64,000 nucleotides of DNA from Actinomadura sp. NBRC 104425. Its GTDB lineage: Bacteria > Actinomycetota > Actinomycetes > Streptosporangiales > Streptosporangiaceae. A program made the position numbers and the translations under genes. The stretch lies in NCBI RefSeq assembly GCF_030269545.1, contig NZ_BSTN01000001.1, forward strand, positions 451,204-515,203. The letters are read 5' to 3'. Position 1 is the first letter of the stretch. Each line of letters opens with the position of its first letter. Shown here piece by piece: positions 27,528 to 36,316 of this stretch. The notes beneath the pieces are model-generated. The model was not told the origin of the DNA and searched no databases. It saw only the letters and a program-made list of their open reading frames with translations.

Positions 27528-28714
27528 GCACCGACGTCGCCGTCCTCGGGGCGGGCATGCACCCCTGGGGCAAGTGGGGCCGCGACTTCGTCGAGTACGG
27601 CCTGGTCGCGGCGCGCGCGGCGCTCGCCGACGCCGGGCTGACCTGGCCGGAGATCCAGTACGTGGCCGGGGCCGACACCATCCGCAACGGCTACCCCGGC
27701 TTCGTCGCGGGCGCCACCTTCGCCCAGGCGCTCGGCTGGTCGGGCGCGCGGGTGTCCAGCTCGTACGCGGCGTGCGCGTCCGGCGCCCAAGCGATCAACG
27801 CCGCCCGCGCGCAGATCCTCGCCGGCCTGTGCGACGTGGCGCTCGTGGTCGGGGCCGACGCCGCTCCCAAGGGCTTCTTCCGGCCGGTCGGCGGCGACCG
27901 CCCCGGCGACCCCGACTGGCTGCGCTTCCGGCTGCTCGGCGCGTCCAACCCGGTGTACTTCGCCCTGTACGCCCGGCGCCGGATGGCCGTGCACGGCGCC
28001 ACGCCCGACGACTTCGCCGCCGTCAAGGTCAAGAACGCCCGGCACGGGCTCGCCAACCCCTACGCGCGCTACCGCAAGGAGGTGACCGCCGAGGAGGTCG
28101 CCGCCTCCCCCGTGGTCGCCGACCCGCTGCGGCTGCTGGACATCTGCGCCACCAGCGACGGCGGCGCCGCCCTCGTGCTGTCCTCGATGGACTTCGCGCG
28201 CTCGCGGGGCGTCGCGTCCCCGGTGCGGATCGCCGGCCTGGCGACGGTCACGCCGACCTTCCCCAAGACGGTGCCGGACCTGCCCGACTTCGCCACCGAC
28301 TCGGCCCTGGCCGCCCCGCCGCCGGACCGGCCCTTCCGCGCGTCCATCGCCCACGCCGCCTACGTGGAGGCGGGCGTCGGCCCCGAGGACCTGTCGCTGG
28401 CCGAGGTGTACGACCTGTCCACGGCGCTGGAGCTGGACTGGTACGAGGACATCGGCCTGTGCGAGCCCGGCGGCGCCGAGCACCTGCTGCGCTCGGGCGC
28501 CACCGCGCTGGGCGGCCGGGTGCCGGTCAACCCGTCCGGCGGGCTGGCGTGCTTCGGCGAGGCCGTCCCGGCGCAGGCGATCGCGCAGGTGTGCGAGCTG
28601 ACCTGGCAGCTGCGGGGCCGCGCCGACGGCCGCCAGGTGGAGGGCGCCCGCGTGGGCCTGGCCGTCAACCAGGGCCTGTTCGGACACGGCTCGGCCGTCA
28701 TCGCCGTCCGCTAG
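27524..28714 (+). CDS. Thiolase-fold lipid-transfer protein (Ltp-like aldolase/thiolase)
   Basis: A 396-residue thiolase-superfamily protein of the SCP-X/Ltp group. The N-terminal Cys84 lies in SYAACASGAQA, the usual position of the thiolase nucleophile. The C-terminal half has LAEVYDLSTALELDWYEDIG, VNPSGGLACFGEAVPAQAIA and VNQGLFGHGSA, where Ltp aldolases differ from true thiolases. Coupled to the DUF35 gene by overlap, it most likely forms an Ltp-DUF35 complex cleaving a CoA-activated side chain. Retro-aldol or thiolytic cleavage cannot be decided from sequence. GGGAGG precedes the ATG. Confidence 0.88.
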   Translation: MSTDVAVLGAGMHPWGKWGRDFVEYGLVAARAALADAGLTWPEIQYVAGADTIRNGYPGFVAGATFAQALGWSGARVSSSYAACASGAQAINAARAQILAGLCDVALVVGADAAPKGFFRPVGGDRPGDPDWLRFRLLGASNPVYFALYARRRMAVHGATPDDFAAVKVKNARHGLANPYARYRKEVTAEEVAASPVVADPLRLLDICATSDGGAALVLSSMDFARSRGVASPVRIAGLATVTPTFPKTVPDLPDFATDSALAAPPPDRPFRASIAHAAYVEAGVGPEDLSLAEVYDLSTALELDWYEDIGLCEPGGAEHLLRSGATALGGRVPVNPSGGLACFGEAVPAQAIAQVCELTWQLRGRADGRQVEGARVGLAVNQGLFGHGSAVIAVR

Positions 28715-28822
28715 AGCCCCCGCTGAACCCCGCCGGGCCCACCGCGGCCCGGTGCGCGGCTGCCCGCCGCCCCGCCCGGCATGAGAAGATCGCCGGACAG
28801 GGCCGGTGCGGGGCGGAGAGAC

Positions 28823-29497
28823 ATGACCGAGGCTAAGGGCGGCGCCGGGCGGGCGCGGGACCCGGCCAGGCTGCCCTCCGGACGGCACCACCTGTCCCGC
28901 GACTACGTCGCCCAGCACCAGACGGCCCGCATCGTCGCGGCCGTCATCGAGGTCACCGGAACGGCCGGCTACGCCCAGCTCACCGTCAATGCCATCATCG
29001 CCCGCGCCGGAGTCTCCCGGGCCACGTTCTACGTGCATTTCAAGAACAAGGAGGACGCCTTCCTCCGCGCCTACGACGCGACCGTCGAACGGCTGATGGA
29101 ACACGTCACCAGCGCCTACCGGGGCCAGACCGACGCCCATGGCAGGCTGCGCGCGGGCCTGGCCGCCTTCCTGGAGTTCCTGGCGGCCGAACCGCTGGCC
29201 GCACGCACCTGCATCGTGGAGTGCCTGGCCGCCGGCCCGGCCGCCGCCGCTCGCCGGGACGCCGCCAAGCAGGCGTTCGCCCAGGTCGTGGTCGACAACA
29301 TGCGGGAGCTGCTCCCCCACTACCCCGAGCCGGAGCTGCTGGCCGAGACGATCGTCGGCGGCATCTACGAGGTCGCCTACACCCGCATCCGCCGCGGCGA
29401 GACCGCCGAACTCCCCCGCCTGCTCACCGGTCTGCTGGCCGCCTTCGCCGTCCCCGACCCCGACCGCTGGGGCCCCGGCGCGGCTCCCGCCCAGTGA
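28823..29497 (+). CDS. TetR-family transcriptional regulator
   Basis: A 224-residue TetR protein with a 40-residue N-terminal extension (GRARDPARLPSGRHHLSRDY) before the helix-turn-helix (TVNAIIARAGVSRATFYVHF, then KNKEDAFL). ATG 28823 has GGAGAG upstream. It lies 108 bases after the thiolase gene in the same direction and is a candidate regulator of the SDR/LLM and DUF35/thiolase divergon, with the palindrome at 26963 as possible site; this is inference from position. Confidence 0.88.
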   Translation: MTEAKGGAGRARDPARLPSGRHHLSRDYVAQHQTARIVAAVIEVTGTAGYAQLTVNAIIARAGVSRATFYVHFKNKEDAFLRAYDATVERLMEHVTSAYRGQTDAHGRLRAGLAAFLEFLAAEPLAARTCIVECLAAGPAAAARRDAAKQAFAQVVVDNMRELLPHYPEPELLAETIVGGIYEVAYTRIRRGETAELPRLLTGLLAAFAVPDPDRWGPGAAPAQ

Positions 29498-29839
29498 CCC
29501 GCGCCCGGACAGGGGGCTGGCCGCTTGCGGACAGGTCACGCACACGGCGGGAACAGGCATGCCCGAAAAGGGCGTGACGGAGGCCACATCGCGACCTGCG
29601 GCGCCGCACGGTACGTGACGCACCGCACAGCGGACCGTCACCGATAACGCCCGGACACGAATCCGGATTAGCGCCCGAACAAATGGAGCCGCCAACTTAC
29701 CCGCCAGTAGCGGACGCTTGATAAACACCGGCATTCATGATTCTGTCCCAATGCCCCCGATCACCGGGACGGCCGCGGGCCCAGACCGTTCCGGGCGATC
29801 GTTCTCGTCCCCCATTCCGTCAGCCGAAGTGAGGCAGGA
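29498..29839. other. Intergenic promoter region of the secreted-protein genes
   Basis: This 342-base gap has no coding bias. From about 29630 it becomes less GC-rich and contains TTAC-CCGCCA-GTAG (29697-29710), an imperfect inverted repeat, and GATAAAC near 29720. A promoter for the gene at 29840 is likely but its boxes are not clear. Confidence 0.4.
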
Positions 29840-30520
29840 ATGAAAAAGTTCGGCAGACTCGCTCTCCCCACCCTGGGCGCCTCGGCGCTCGTGATCGCGT
29901 CCGCCACCGCCGCACTCGCCTCCGCGAAGATCACCACCACCGACGGCACCCCCTACAGCGGTGAGGTGCGCGCCACCAACGTCGGCAACGTCACCCTCAG
30001 CGGAGTCAGCGCGCTCGGCACGATCGTCACCACCTGCACCAGCAGCACCCTCGACGCCTACGTCAACTCCGACGGCACCGGCGGCAGGCTCGACAACGTC
30101 GCGCTGTCCGGCTGCACCAACAACCGGAGCGGCACCACCACGATCACCGCCCTCGACCTGCCCTACAGCGGCGGGCAGGTCGACTACGCGCCCGTGTCGG
30201 GCGGCCGGGACGCGACGCTGACCATCTTCGCGCCGAACCCCACCGTCCACATCCAGGCCGTGCTGGACCTGCCCACCCTGGGCATCTCGCTGACCTGCCA
30301 CTACGGCCTGTCCACGTCCACTCCCCTGGTGCTGGACCTGTTCAACGCGACCAAGGACAGCCCGGGCCGGGGCAAGCTCGCCGGTCAGTCGCTGCAGCGG
30401 CGGACCAGCCCGGCGCCCGACCCCCGCTGCCCGGCCTCGGTGTCCGCCAACGGCGACTTCCAGATCGTGGCGTACCCGAGCAACGCGAACCTGCAGGTCG
30501 GCCCAGGGGGCGGATCCTGA
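29840..30520 (+). CDS. Secreted protein of unknown function
   Basis: A 226-residue exported protein. The signal peptide is clear (MKKFGRLALPTLGASALVIA, cleavage probably after ALASA). The mature part is Thr/Ser/Gly-rich and beta-strand-like, with four cysteines that could form two disulfides (TTCTS, SGCTN, LTCHY, DPRCP). No catalytic motif or anchor is present. It is first of three exported proteins in a row and does not share the LPEGADPNFWLC signature of the next two. I do not recognise the family. Confidence 0.8.
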   Translation: MKKFGRLALPTLGASALVIASATAALASAKITTTDGTPYSGEVRATNVGNVTLSGVSALGTIVTTCTSSTLDAYVNSDGTGGRLDNVALSGCTNNRSGTTTITALDLPYSGGQVDYAPVSGGRDATLTIFAPNPTVHIQAVLDLPTLGISLTCHYGLSTSTPLVLDLFNATKDSPGRGKLAGQSLQRRTSPAPDPRCPASVSANGDFQIVAYPSNANLQVGPGGGS

Positions 30521-30683
30521 CCGATCCGTCGGCCATCCCCGGGACGGACGCGGCCCCCGTGACCGCGTCCCGCAACCGATGTGACGGCCGCACCGCGGAC
30601 GTCCCGTGACGGACGGGCCGCCTCCCCGCGAGGCGGCCCGTCCCCTCCCTTCCCTCCCCCACCCCGAGTCCCGTGGAGCACGC

Positions 30684-31454
30684 ATGAGATCATCCCTGCG
30701 GCGCCTGCTGGCGACGGCGTCCGGCCTGCTGCTCGGCGCCGGGCTGGCGGGCGGCGTCCTCGCCCCGCCCGCCGCGGCCGAGGACATCCCCGACTTCAGC
30801 TTCGCCGCCTGCCCCGACCTGCCCGAGGGCGCCGACCCGAACTTCTGGCTGTGCAACGTGGCGATCACCACCGGCGGCACGTTCCAACTCGGCAGCCTGA
30901 ACCAGAAGATCACCGAGCCGATCACGCTGACCTACGCCAACGGCTTCGACCCCGTCACCCTGGAGGAGAAGGTCGTCTTCGGCGGGTTCAAGGCCGACCG
31001 GATGCTGGTGCAGCCGGGCATCTTCGGCGACCCGTTCCTCACCGCCATCTACGCCCAGCCGCGCTACGCCGGGTCGGTCGGGCTCAAGGACGGCAACGTG
31101 CAGCTCAACCTGAAGGTCGGCGTGATCAACCCGCTGCTCGGCAGCAGCTGCTCGATCGGCACCGACGCCAACCCGATCAAGCTCAACCTGACCGTCGGCA
31201 CCACCAACCCGCCGGCGCCCAACAAGCCGATCTCCGGTTCCCCGCCGGAGGTCGTCCAGGACGACCCGCTCGTGCTGAAGACGACCGTGGTGGACAACGC
31301 CTTCGCCGTGCCCGCGGCGAGCCGGTGCGGCGCGGGCGGATCGCTGAACTGGGCGGTCAACCTGTACGCGGGGCTGCCCGCGGCGGCGGGGCACAACGCG
31401 GCGATCTTCAACCAGTACGTCAGCTCCAAGCCGTACACCGAGCTGCGGAGCTGA
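30684..31454 (+). CDS. Secreted protein, tandem paralogue 1
   Basis: A 256-residue exported protein with a Sec signal peptide (RRLLATASGLLLGAGLAGGV to APPAAAE). The mature part contains LPEGADPNFWLCNV, LTYANGFDPVTLEEK, INPLLGSSCSIGTD, TVGTTNPPAPNKPISG and TTVVDNAFAVPAASRCG, all shared with the next gene. Four conserved cysteines suggest two disulfides. No enzyme motif or membrane anchor is seen. ATG 30684 is chosen because GGAG precedes it and the signal peptide starts there. The function is unknown. Confidence 0.85.
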   Translation: MRSSLRRLLATASGLLLGAGLAGGVLAPPAAAEDIPDFSFAACPDLPEGADPNFWLCNVAITTGGTFQLGSLNQKITEPITLTYANGFDPVTLEEKVVFGGFKADRMLVQPGIFGDPFLTAIYAQPRYAGSVGLKDGNVQLNLKVGVINPLLGSSCSIGTDANPIKLNLTVGTTNPPAPNKPISGSPPEVVQDDPLVLKTTVVDNAFAVPAASRCGAGGSLNWAVNLYAGLPAAAGHNAAIFNQYVSSKPYTELRS

Positions 31455-31562
31455 CACCAGAGTTTCCCCGCTGAACGCACAGGAACCGGCGCGGGACGCC
31501 CGCGCCTGCGGCCCGCGCGTCCCGGCCAGGGGCGTGCGGGCCACGACACCTTTGGAGCACAG

Positions 31563-32444
31563 ATGACAAGACCGTTCCACCGGTGGCGGGCCGCGGCGGC
31601 GGCCGCCGCGATCACCGCGTCGGCGCTGGTGGCGACGGCGCCGGCCGCGAGCGCCGAGGCCACGCCGATCCCGCCGGAGGTGAACCTGGACGACTGCCCC
31701 TCGCTCAGCGAGCTGCCCGAGGGCGCCGACCCGAACTTCTGGCTGTGCACGGTCGTGGTGATCACCGGCGGTCGGCTCCAGTTCGGCAATATCGACCAGA
31801 AGATCGACAAGCCGCTTTCGCTCACCTACGCCAACGGCTTCGACCCGGTCACCCTGGAGCAGAAGTTCGTGTTCCGGCCGCTGAAGGGGGAGCCGCTGAA
31901 GGTGTCGGGCGGGGTGCTCGGCATCCCCGGCTCCGACGTGCTGCCGTTCCTTGAGCTGCACGCCAAGACGGAGCTGGCCGGCGACCCGCAGGTCAGCCCG
32001 GAGGACGACCCCAACACCATCTACCGGATGCGGTTGAAGATCAAGAACATCAACCCGCTGCTCGGCGACTCCTGCTACATCGGCTCCGACAAGGACCCGA
32101 TCACGCTGAACCTCACCTTCGGCACCACCAACCCGCCGGCGCCCAACAAGCCGATCACCGGCCGGGGCATCGAGCCGCACCCCGACGACCCGACCGTGTT
32201 CACCTCCACGGTGGTCGACAACGCCTTCAGCGTGCCGAAGTCGACGGGCTGCGGCCCGTGGGGGCTGCTGAACGGCATCGCCGACTTCCGCGCCGGGCTG
32301 CCCGCCAAGGCGGGCACGGCCACCGCCGTCTTCGAGACGATGGCCAAGTTCCGCGGCTACAGCGAAACCTCGGCCTACACGAGTATGGCCAAGGTGCGCG
32401 CTGCCCAGTCCAAGATCGAGGCCAAGGCCGAGCAGGCCCGCTGA
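31563..32444 (+). CDS. Secreted protein, tandem paralogue 2
   Basis: A 293-residue exported protein paralogous to the previous one (LPEGADPNFWLCTV, LTYANGFDPVTLEQK, NINPLLGDSCYIGSD, TFGTTNPPAPNKPITG, STVVDNAFSVPKSTGCG). It has its own signal peptide (ending APAASAEA), a longer middle segment and a Lys/Ala-rich helical tail of 35 residues absent in paralogue 1. GGAG precedes ATG 31563. The pair arose by tandem duplication and has diverged; a periplasmic or surface binding role is a guess. Confidence 0.85.
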   Translation: MTRPFHRWRAAAAAAAITASALVATAPAASAEATPIPPEVNLDDCPSLSELPEGADPNFWLCTVVVITGGRLQFGNIDQKIDKPLSLTYANGFDPVTLEQKFVFRPLKGEPLKVSGGVLGIPGSDVLPFLELHAKTELAGDPQVSPEDDPNTIYRMRLKIKNINPLLGDSCYIGSDKDPITLNLTFGTTNPPAPNKPITGRGIEPHPDDPTVFTSTVVDNAFSVPKSTGCGPWGLLNGIADFRAGLPAKAGTATAVFETMAKFRGYSETSAYTSMAKVRAAQSKIEAKAEQAR

Positions 32445-32611
32445 CGCGCTCCTCCTCCCCGCGGTGCTCCCGCCGTCCCCTCCCCGGCGGGGGCACCGCC
32501 GCGACGGTCGAAGCGCCGCAACCGGCGGCGGGCCCGTCGGTCGGTAAAGCGGCCCCGGCTCCTTTCGCTGGCATACGATGGGCGGACAGGCATCGACCAG
32601 GGGAGACGGCG

Positions 32612-33259
32612 TTGTCGGAATCGTCGCCATTTTTCGACTGGGCTTCACCGAAGACCTACGCCTTTCCCGTCGACATGGACGCCTACCTCTCCATGCCCGA
32701 GGAGATCGCGAGGCATGTGGAGATCCGGGATGGGATGATCATCCACTGCGAGGCGGCGTCTCCCAACCACAACGCGATCGCCCGCAATGTCGAAAGGGCA
32801 CTGCTCGACGGGGAGGCCAAGCGGCGCCACAAGGAGCCGTGTCTGCGCGTCAACCGCGACGTCGACATGCTGGTCTCAGAGGTGCCGCTGCACTACAAGC
32901 GGCCGGACGTCATCGTCTACCGCTGTGTCAAAGAGCCGCGGGGTCGCTGGAAGAGAAAGCCGATGGTCGGCGATACGCTGCTGGTCGTCGAGGTGGTTTC
33001 TCCCACGACGGTGACCGCGGACCTGATCGAGAAGCGCGCCGACTACGCGCGGTTCGGCATACCGCACTACTGGATCGTCCGGATGGCCGAAGACGACGGT
33101 CCGGCGGTCAGCATCGAGACGCTGAAGCTCGCATCGGACGGGACGTACTCGTCGCACATCACCCACCGCGAGAGCGACAGCTTCGACCTGGCGATCGACG
33201 CACTGGCCCCCTTCGCGGTCACCGCGACGTGGGAGCAACTCGACGAAGGCGTCGACTGA
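32612..33259 (+). CDS. Uma2-family (DUF820) nuclease-like protein
   Basis: A 215-residue member of the Uma2/DUF820 group, which has the PD-(D/E)XK nuclease fold. Key parts: RHVEIRDGMIIHCEAASPNH, YKRPDVIVYR (Asp), LLVVEVVSPTTVTADLIEKR (Glu and Lys) and DYARFGIPHYWIV. These genes are abundant in actinobacteria and cyanobacteria but biological roles are not settled. TTG 32612 was chosen because GGGGAG lies six bases upstream and no ATG/GTG fits. It is followed by a strong terminator. Confidence 0.85.
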   Translation: MSESSPFFDWASPKTYAFPVDMDAYLSMPEEIARHVEIRDGMIIHCEAASPNHNAIARNVERALLDGEAKRRHKEPCLRVNRDVDMLVSEVPLHYKRPDVIVYRCVKEPRGRWKRKPMVGDTLLVVEVVSPTTVTADLIEKRADYARFGIPHYWIVRMAEDDGPAVSIETLKLASDGTYSSHITHRESDSFDLAIDALAPFAVTATWEQLDEGVD

Positions 33260-33297
33260 CCGGCCGCCTCACGTCGGCCGACCGGTTCCGCAGCAGA

Positions 33298-33325
33298 ACG
33301 CCCGTCCGGCTCGCCGGGCGGGCGT
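33298..33325 (+). terminator. Hairpin terminator after the Uma2 gene
   Basis: ACGCCCGTCCGGC at 33298-33310 pairs with 33313-33325 around a two-base turn over 13 bp with one G-T type mismatch, followed by a short T-rich run (TTGTCGTGT). It starts 39 bases after the Uma2 stop. Confidence 0.7.
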
Positions 33326-33394
33326 TGTCGTGTGCCTGTGGCCGAGTTCACCGGCTGATCGGGACGGGGCGGGCGCCGTCCGGCGTTAAATTGC

Positions 33395-33408
33395 ACTGAC
33401 TGGTCAGT
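33395..33408. promoter_or_regulatory. Palindromic operator ACTGAC-TG-GTCAGT
   Basis: A perfect 6-2-6 inverted repeat, extendable to a 22-bp palindrome (33391-33412) with one mismatched pair. It ends 26 bases before the ATG of the ABC-YhgE-TetR operon, overlapping the likely promoter, so binding would repress. It is the exact reverse complement of the site at 26963-26976. Confidence 0.65.
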
Positions 33409-33434
33409 TCAAAAACGCTCGGAGGGAAGCCGTC

Positions 33435-34129
33435 ATGACATCGGAGCCGACGGGCGGGCGCCCGGCCGGGGGGCTCGCCGTCGAGGCCAGGGGCCTGTCG
33501 GTGCGCGGGCCGCGCGGCTGGGTGTTCCACGGCGTGGACCTGGAGGTCCCGGCGGGCGGGCTGGCCGCCGTCGCGGGGGCCGCCGGCTCCGGTCGCACGT
33601 CCCTGCTGCTCACCCTCGGCGGGCGGATGAAACCCGCGTCGGGCGCCGTCCTGCTCGGCGGGCGGCGGCGCGGCCCGGGCGAGATGCGGCGGCGGACGGC
33701 GCTGGGCGTGGTGCCGGGCGTCAACGAGCTCGATCCCGCGCTGACCGTCCGCGAGCACGTGAGCGAGGCGCTCGACCTGCGGGAGGGGCTGCTGGGCCGG
33801 TGGCGCGGCCGGGAGGCGCGCATCCGGCGGGCGCTGGAGCGGGTGTGGACCTGGACGTCGCGCCGCGCACGCTCGCGGCCGACCTGGCGCCCGAGCAGGC
33901 GGTGCTGCTGGGCGCCGCGCTCGCGCTGGTCGGCGGGCCGGGCCTGCTACTGCTGGACGACGTCGACGAGGGCCTGCCGTTCGAGCGGCAGCGCCGGCTG
34001 TGGCGGCGGCTGCACGCGCTCGCCGGTTCGGGCGTCACGATCGTCGCGGCCTGCCATGACGCCGCGCCCGCCGAGGGATCGGCCCAGGTCGTGCGGCTCT
34101 CGGAGTTCCGCAAGGAGGCGCTGCTATGA
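33435..34129 (+). pseudogene. ABC-transporter-like ATPase, split by a frameshift
   Basis: A gene for about 231 residues that needs two frames. The first (ATG 33435, GGAGGG upstream) runs through the Walker A region GAAGSGRTSLLL to RIRRALERV. The second carries DLDVAPRTLAADLAPEQAVL and the Walker B LLLLDDVDEGL to the stop at 34129. G/C third-position bias changes frame at about 33840-33850, so one base is missing or extra there. The Walker A Lys is Arg, there is no LSGGQ signature and Walker B ends DDVD, as is usual for the ATPase partner of actinobacterial YhgE proteins. Its stop overlaps the YhgE ATG. A sequencing error would give the same picture. Confidence 0.75.
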
Positions 34130-36285
34130 GGATGCCCGCCGTGTCGTCGGCCGGGCTGGAGCTGCGGCGGTTCCAGCGCAACCGGCTCACCCGCATCGCT
34201 CTGGCGGCGCTGGTGCTGCTGCCGCTGCTGTACGCCGGTTTGTACCTGTGGTCGTTCTGGGATCCGTATGCCCGGTTGAGCCATGTGCCGGTCGCGCTGG
34301 TCGTCGAGGACAGGCCGGCCAAGGCCGGGGACCGGACCGTCCACGCGGGCGCCGACCTGGCCGCCGAGCTCAAGCGGCGCCGGGTGTTCGACTGGCGCAC
34401 CGTGGACGCGCGGGAGGCGCGCGAGGGCGTCCGGTCGGGCCGCTACTACATGGCGCTGACGATTCCGTCCGACTTCAGCGCGCGGATCGCCGCGCCGTCC
34501 GGCGACGGCACGCCCACCCCCGCGGCGCTGCGGCTGCAGCTCAACGACGCCAACAACTACGTCATCGGCACGCTGGCCGAGTCGGCGTTCAAGGAGATCA
34601 GTGCGGCGGCGGGCGGGGACGCCACCCGCGGCTACCTCGACCAGATCTTCGTGTCGTTCGGGAAGCTGCACGGCGAGCTGGGCAAGGCCGCCGACGGGGC
34701 GGGCCGGCTCGCCGACGGCGCGGGCCAGGCCGAACAGGGTGCGGACAAGCTCGCCGCGGGCGCACGCGAAGCCGAAAAGGGCGCCGGGAAGCTGGGCAAC
34801 GGCATCGGCGAGGCACAGTCGGGCAGCCGCCGGCTCACCTCGGGCCTGGACGAACTGCACGACGGCACCCGTCGGCTCGCGGAAGGGAACCGGCAGCTCA
34901 ACGCGGGCGTGCAGCAGCTCGTCACGCGGGTCGACCAGGCCGCCGACGCGGCCGTCCCGGTGCTGCGCGAGAACGCCCCGCAGATCCGGCGCGGCGCGCT
35001 GGCGGTGGCCGACGCCGCCGACGCCCTCGCCGACGCCGCCGACGCGCTCCCCGCGCGGACCGGGCAGGCCGTGCGGCGCGCCGAGCAGGCGCAGGCCGAC
35101 CTGGAGCGGACGCTCCGCGAGCACCCCGAGATCCCCGCGGGCATCCGGCGGGAGCTGCGGCAGGCCGCCGCCGAGGTGGTGGCCGTGGCCCGGCAGGTCG
35201 ATTCCTACGTCCGCACGCACACCGGCGACCTGCGCAAGGTCGCCGCGCAGGCCAGGTCCGTGGAGCGCGCGGCGCGCAAGATCGCCGCGGACGCGCCGGC
35301 GCTGGCCGACCGCATCGACAGGGCGCGGCGTGACGTGGACCGGCTCGGCCAGGGCGCGGCGCAGGCAGCGGCCGGTGCGGCGCAGGTCAACGACGGCACG
35401 GGCGAACTGCTGTCGGGCGCGTCCCGGCTGACCGGCGGTCTGGGCGCGCTGTCGGGCGGCGCGGGGGAGCTGCAGTCGGGGCTGGGACGGCTGTCGGGCG
35501 GCGCGGTCGATCTGGGGACGGCTCTGGCGCAGATTTCCGACGGCAACCGCGAGCTGGCCGACGGCCTGCACGAGGGCGCGGGCCGGGTCCCCGCGTACGG
35601 GGAGGACGAGCGGCGGGCCCGCGCCGACATGATGAGCAGCCCGGTCCGCCTGGCCGGCACCAACGACAACAAGGTCGCCAACTACGGCACCGGTTTCGCG
35701 CCGTTCTTCGTGCCGCTGGCGCTGTGGGTGGGCGGCATGGTCGTCTACATGCTGCTGCGTCCGCTGAACCCGCGGGCGCTGGCGGGCACGGCGCCGGGCT
35801 GGCGGGTGGCGCTCGCCGGGTGGCTGCCCGCCGTGGCGATCGGGATCGGGCAGGTCGGCGTCGTGCTGGCGGTGCTGCACTTCGGCTTGGGCCTGCACGC
35901 GCGGCACTGGGCCGGCCTGGTGGCGTTCCTGTCGCTGGCCTCGGCGGCGTTCCTGGCCGTGATCCAGTGGGTGAACGCGCAGTTCGGCCCGGCGGGGCGC
36001 ATCGCGGCGCTGGCGCTGCTGATGCTGCAGCTCACCTCGGCCGCGGGCACCTACCCGATCGAGACGAGCCCGGGGTTCTTCCAGGCGGTCCAGCCGTACC
36101 TGCCGATGCCGTGGGCGGTGCGCGCCGTCCGGCACCTGATCGCGGGCGGCGATGCGGCCGCGGTGTGGCAGGGTGGTGCCGTGCTGGCGGCGTTCCTGGT
36201 CGCAGGGCTGGCGCTGACCGCCCTGGCCGCCCGGCACAACCGGGTGTGGACGGTCAAGCGGCTGCACCCCGCGCTGAAACTGTGA
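34126..36285 (+). CDS. YhgE/Pip-family membrane protein
   Basis: A 719-residue membrane protein of the YhgE/Pip (phage-infection-protein) family. One N-terminal helix (LAALVLLPLLYAGLYLWSFW) is followed by an outer region of about 470 residues with MALTIPSDFS and many LxxGxxxLxxG coiled repeats, then about six C-terminal helices from PFFVPLALWVGGMVVYMLL. It resembles ABC-2/RND-like exporters of lipids or drugs, with the upstream ATPase as partner (ATGA overlap) and a TetR gene 31 bases downstream. The operator at 33395 probably controls the unit. Confidence 0.9.
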   Translation: MRMPAVSSAGLELRRFQRNRLTRIALAALVLLPLLYAGLYLWSFWDPYARLSHVPVALVVEDRPAKAGDRTVHAGADLAAELKRRRVFDWRTVDAREAREGVRSGRYYMALTIPSDFSARIAAPSGDGTPTPAALRLQLNDANNYVIGTLAESAFKEISAAAGGDATRGYLDQIFVSFGKLHGELGKAADGAGRLADGAGQAEQGADKLAAGAREAEKGAGKLGNGIGEAQSGSRRLTSGLDELHDGTRRLAEGNRQLNAGVQQLVTRVDQAADAAVPVLRENAPQIRRGALAVADAADALADAADALPARTGQAVRRAEQAQADLERTLREHPEIPAGIRRELRQAAAEVVAVARQVDSYVRTHTGDLRKVAAQARSVERAARKIAADAPALADRIDRARRDVDRLGQGAAQAAAGAAQVNDGTGELLSGASRLTGGLGALSGGAGELQSGLGRLSGGAVDLGTALAQISDGNRELADGLHEGAGRVPAYGEDERRARADMMSSPVRLAGTNDNKVANYGTGFAPFFVPLALWVGGMVVYMLLRPLNPRALAGTAPGWRVALAGWLPAVAIGIGQVGVVLAVLHFGLGLHARHWAGLVAFLSLASAAFLAVIQWVNAQFGPAGRIAALALLMLQLTSAAGTYPIETSPGFFQAVQPYLPMPWAVRAVRHLIAGGDAAAVWQGGAVLAAFLVAGLALTALAARHNRVWTVKRLHPALKL

Positions 36286-36316
36286 CGCGGCGACGGACGG
36301 GCGGGAGCGAGGAACG

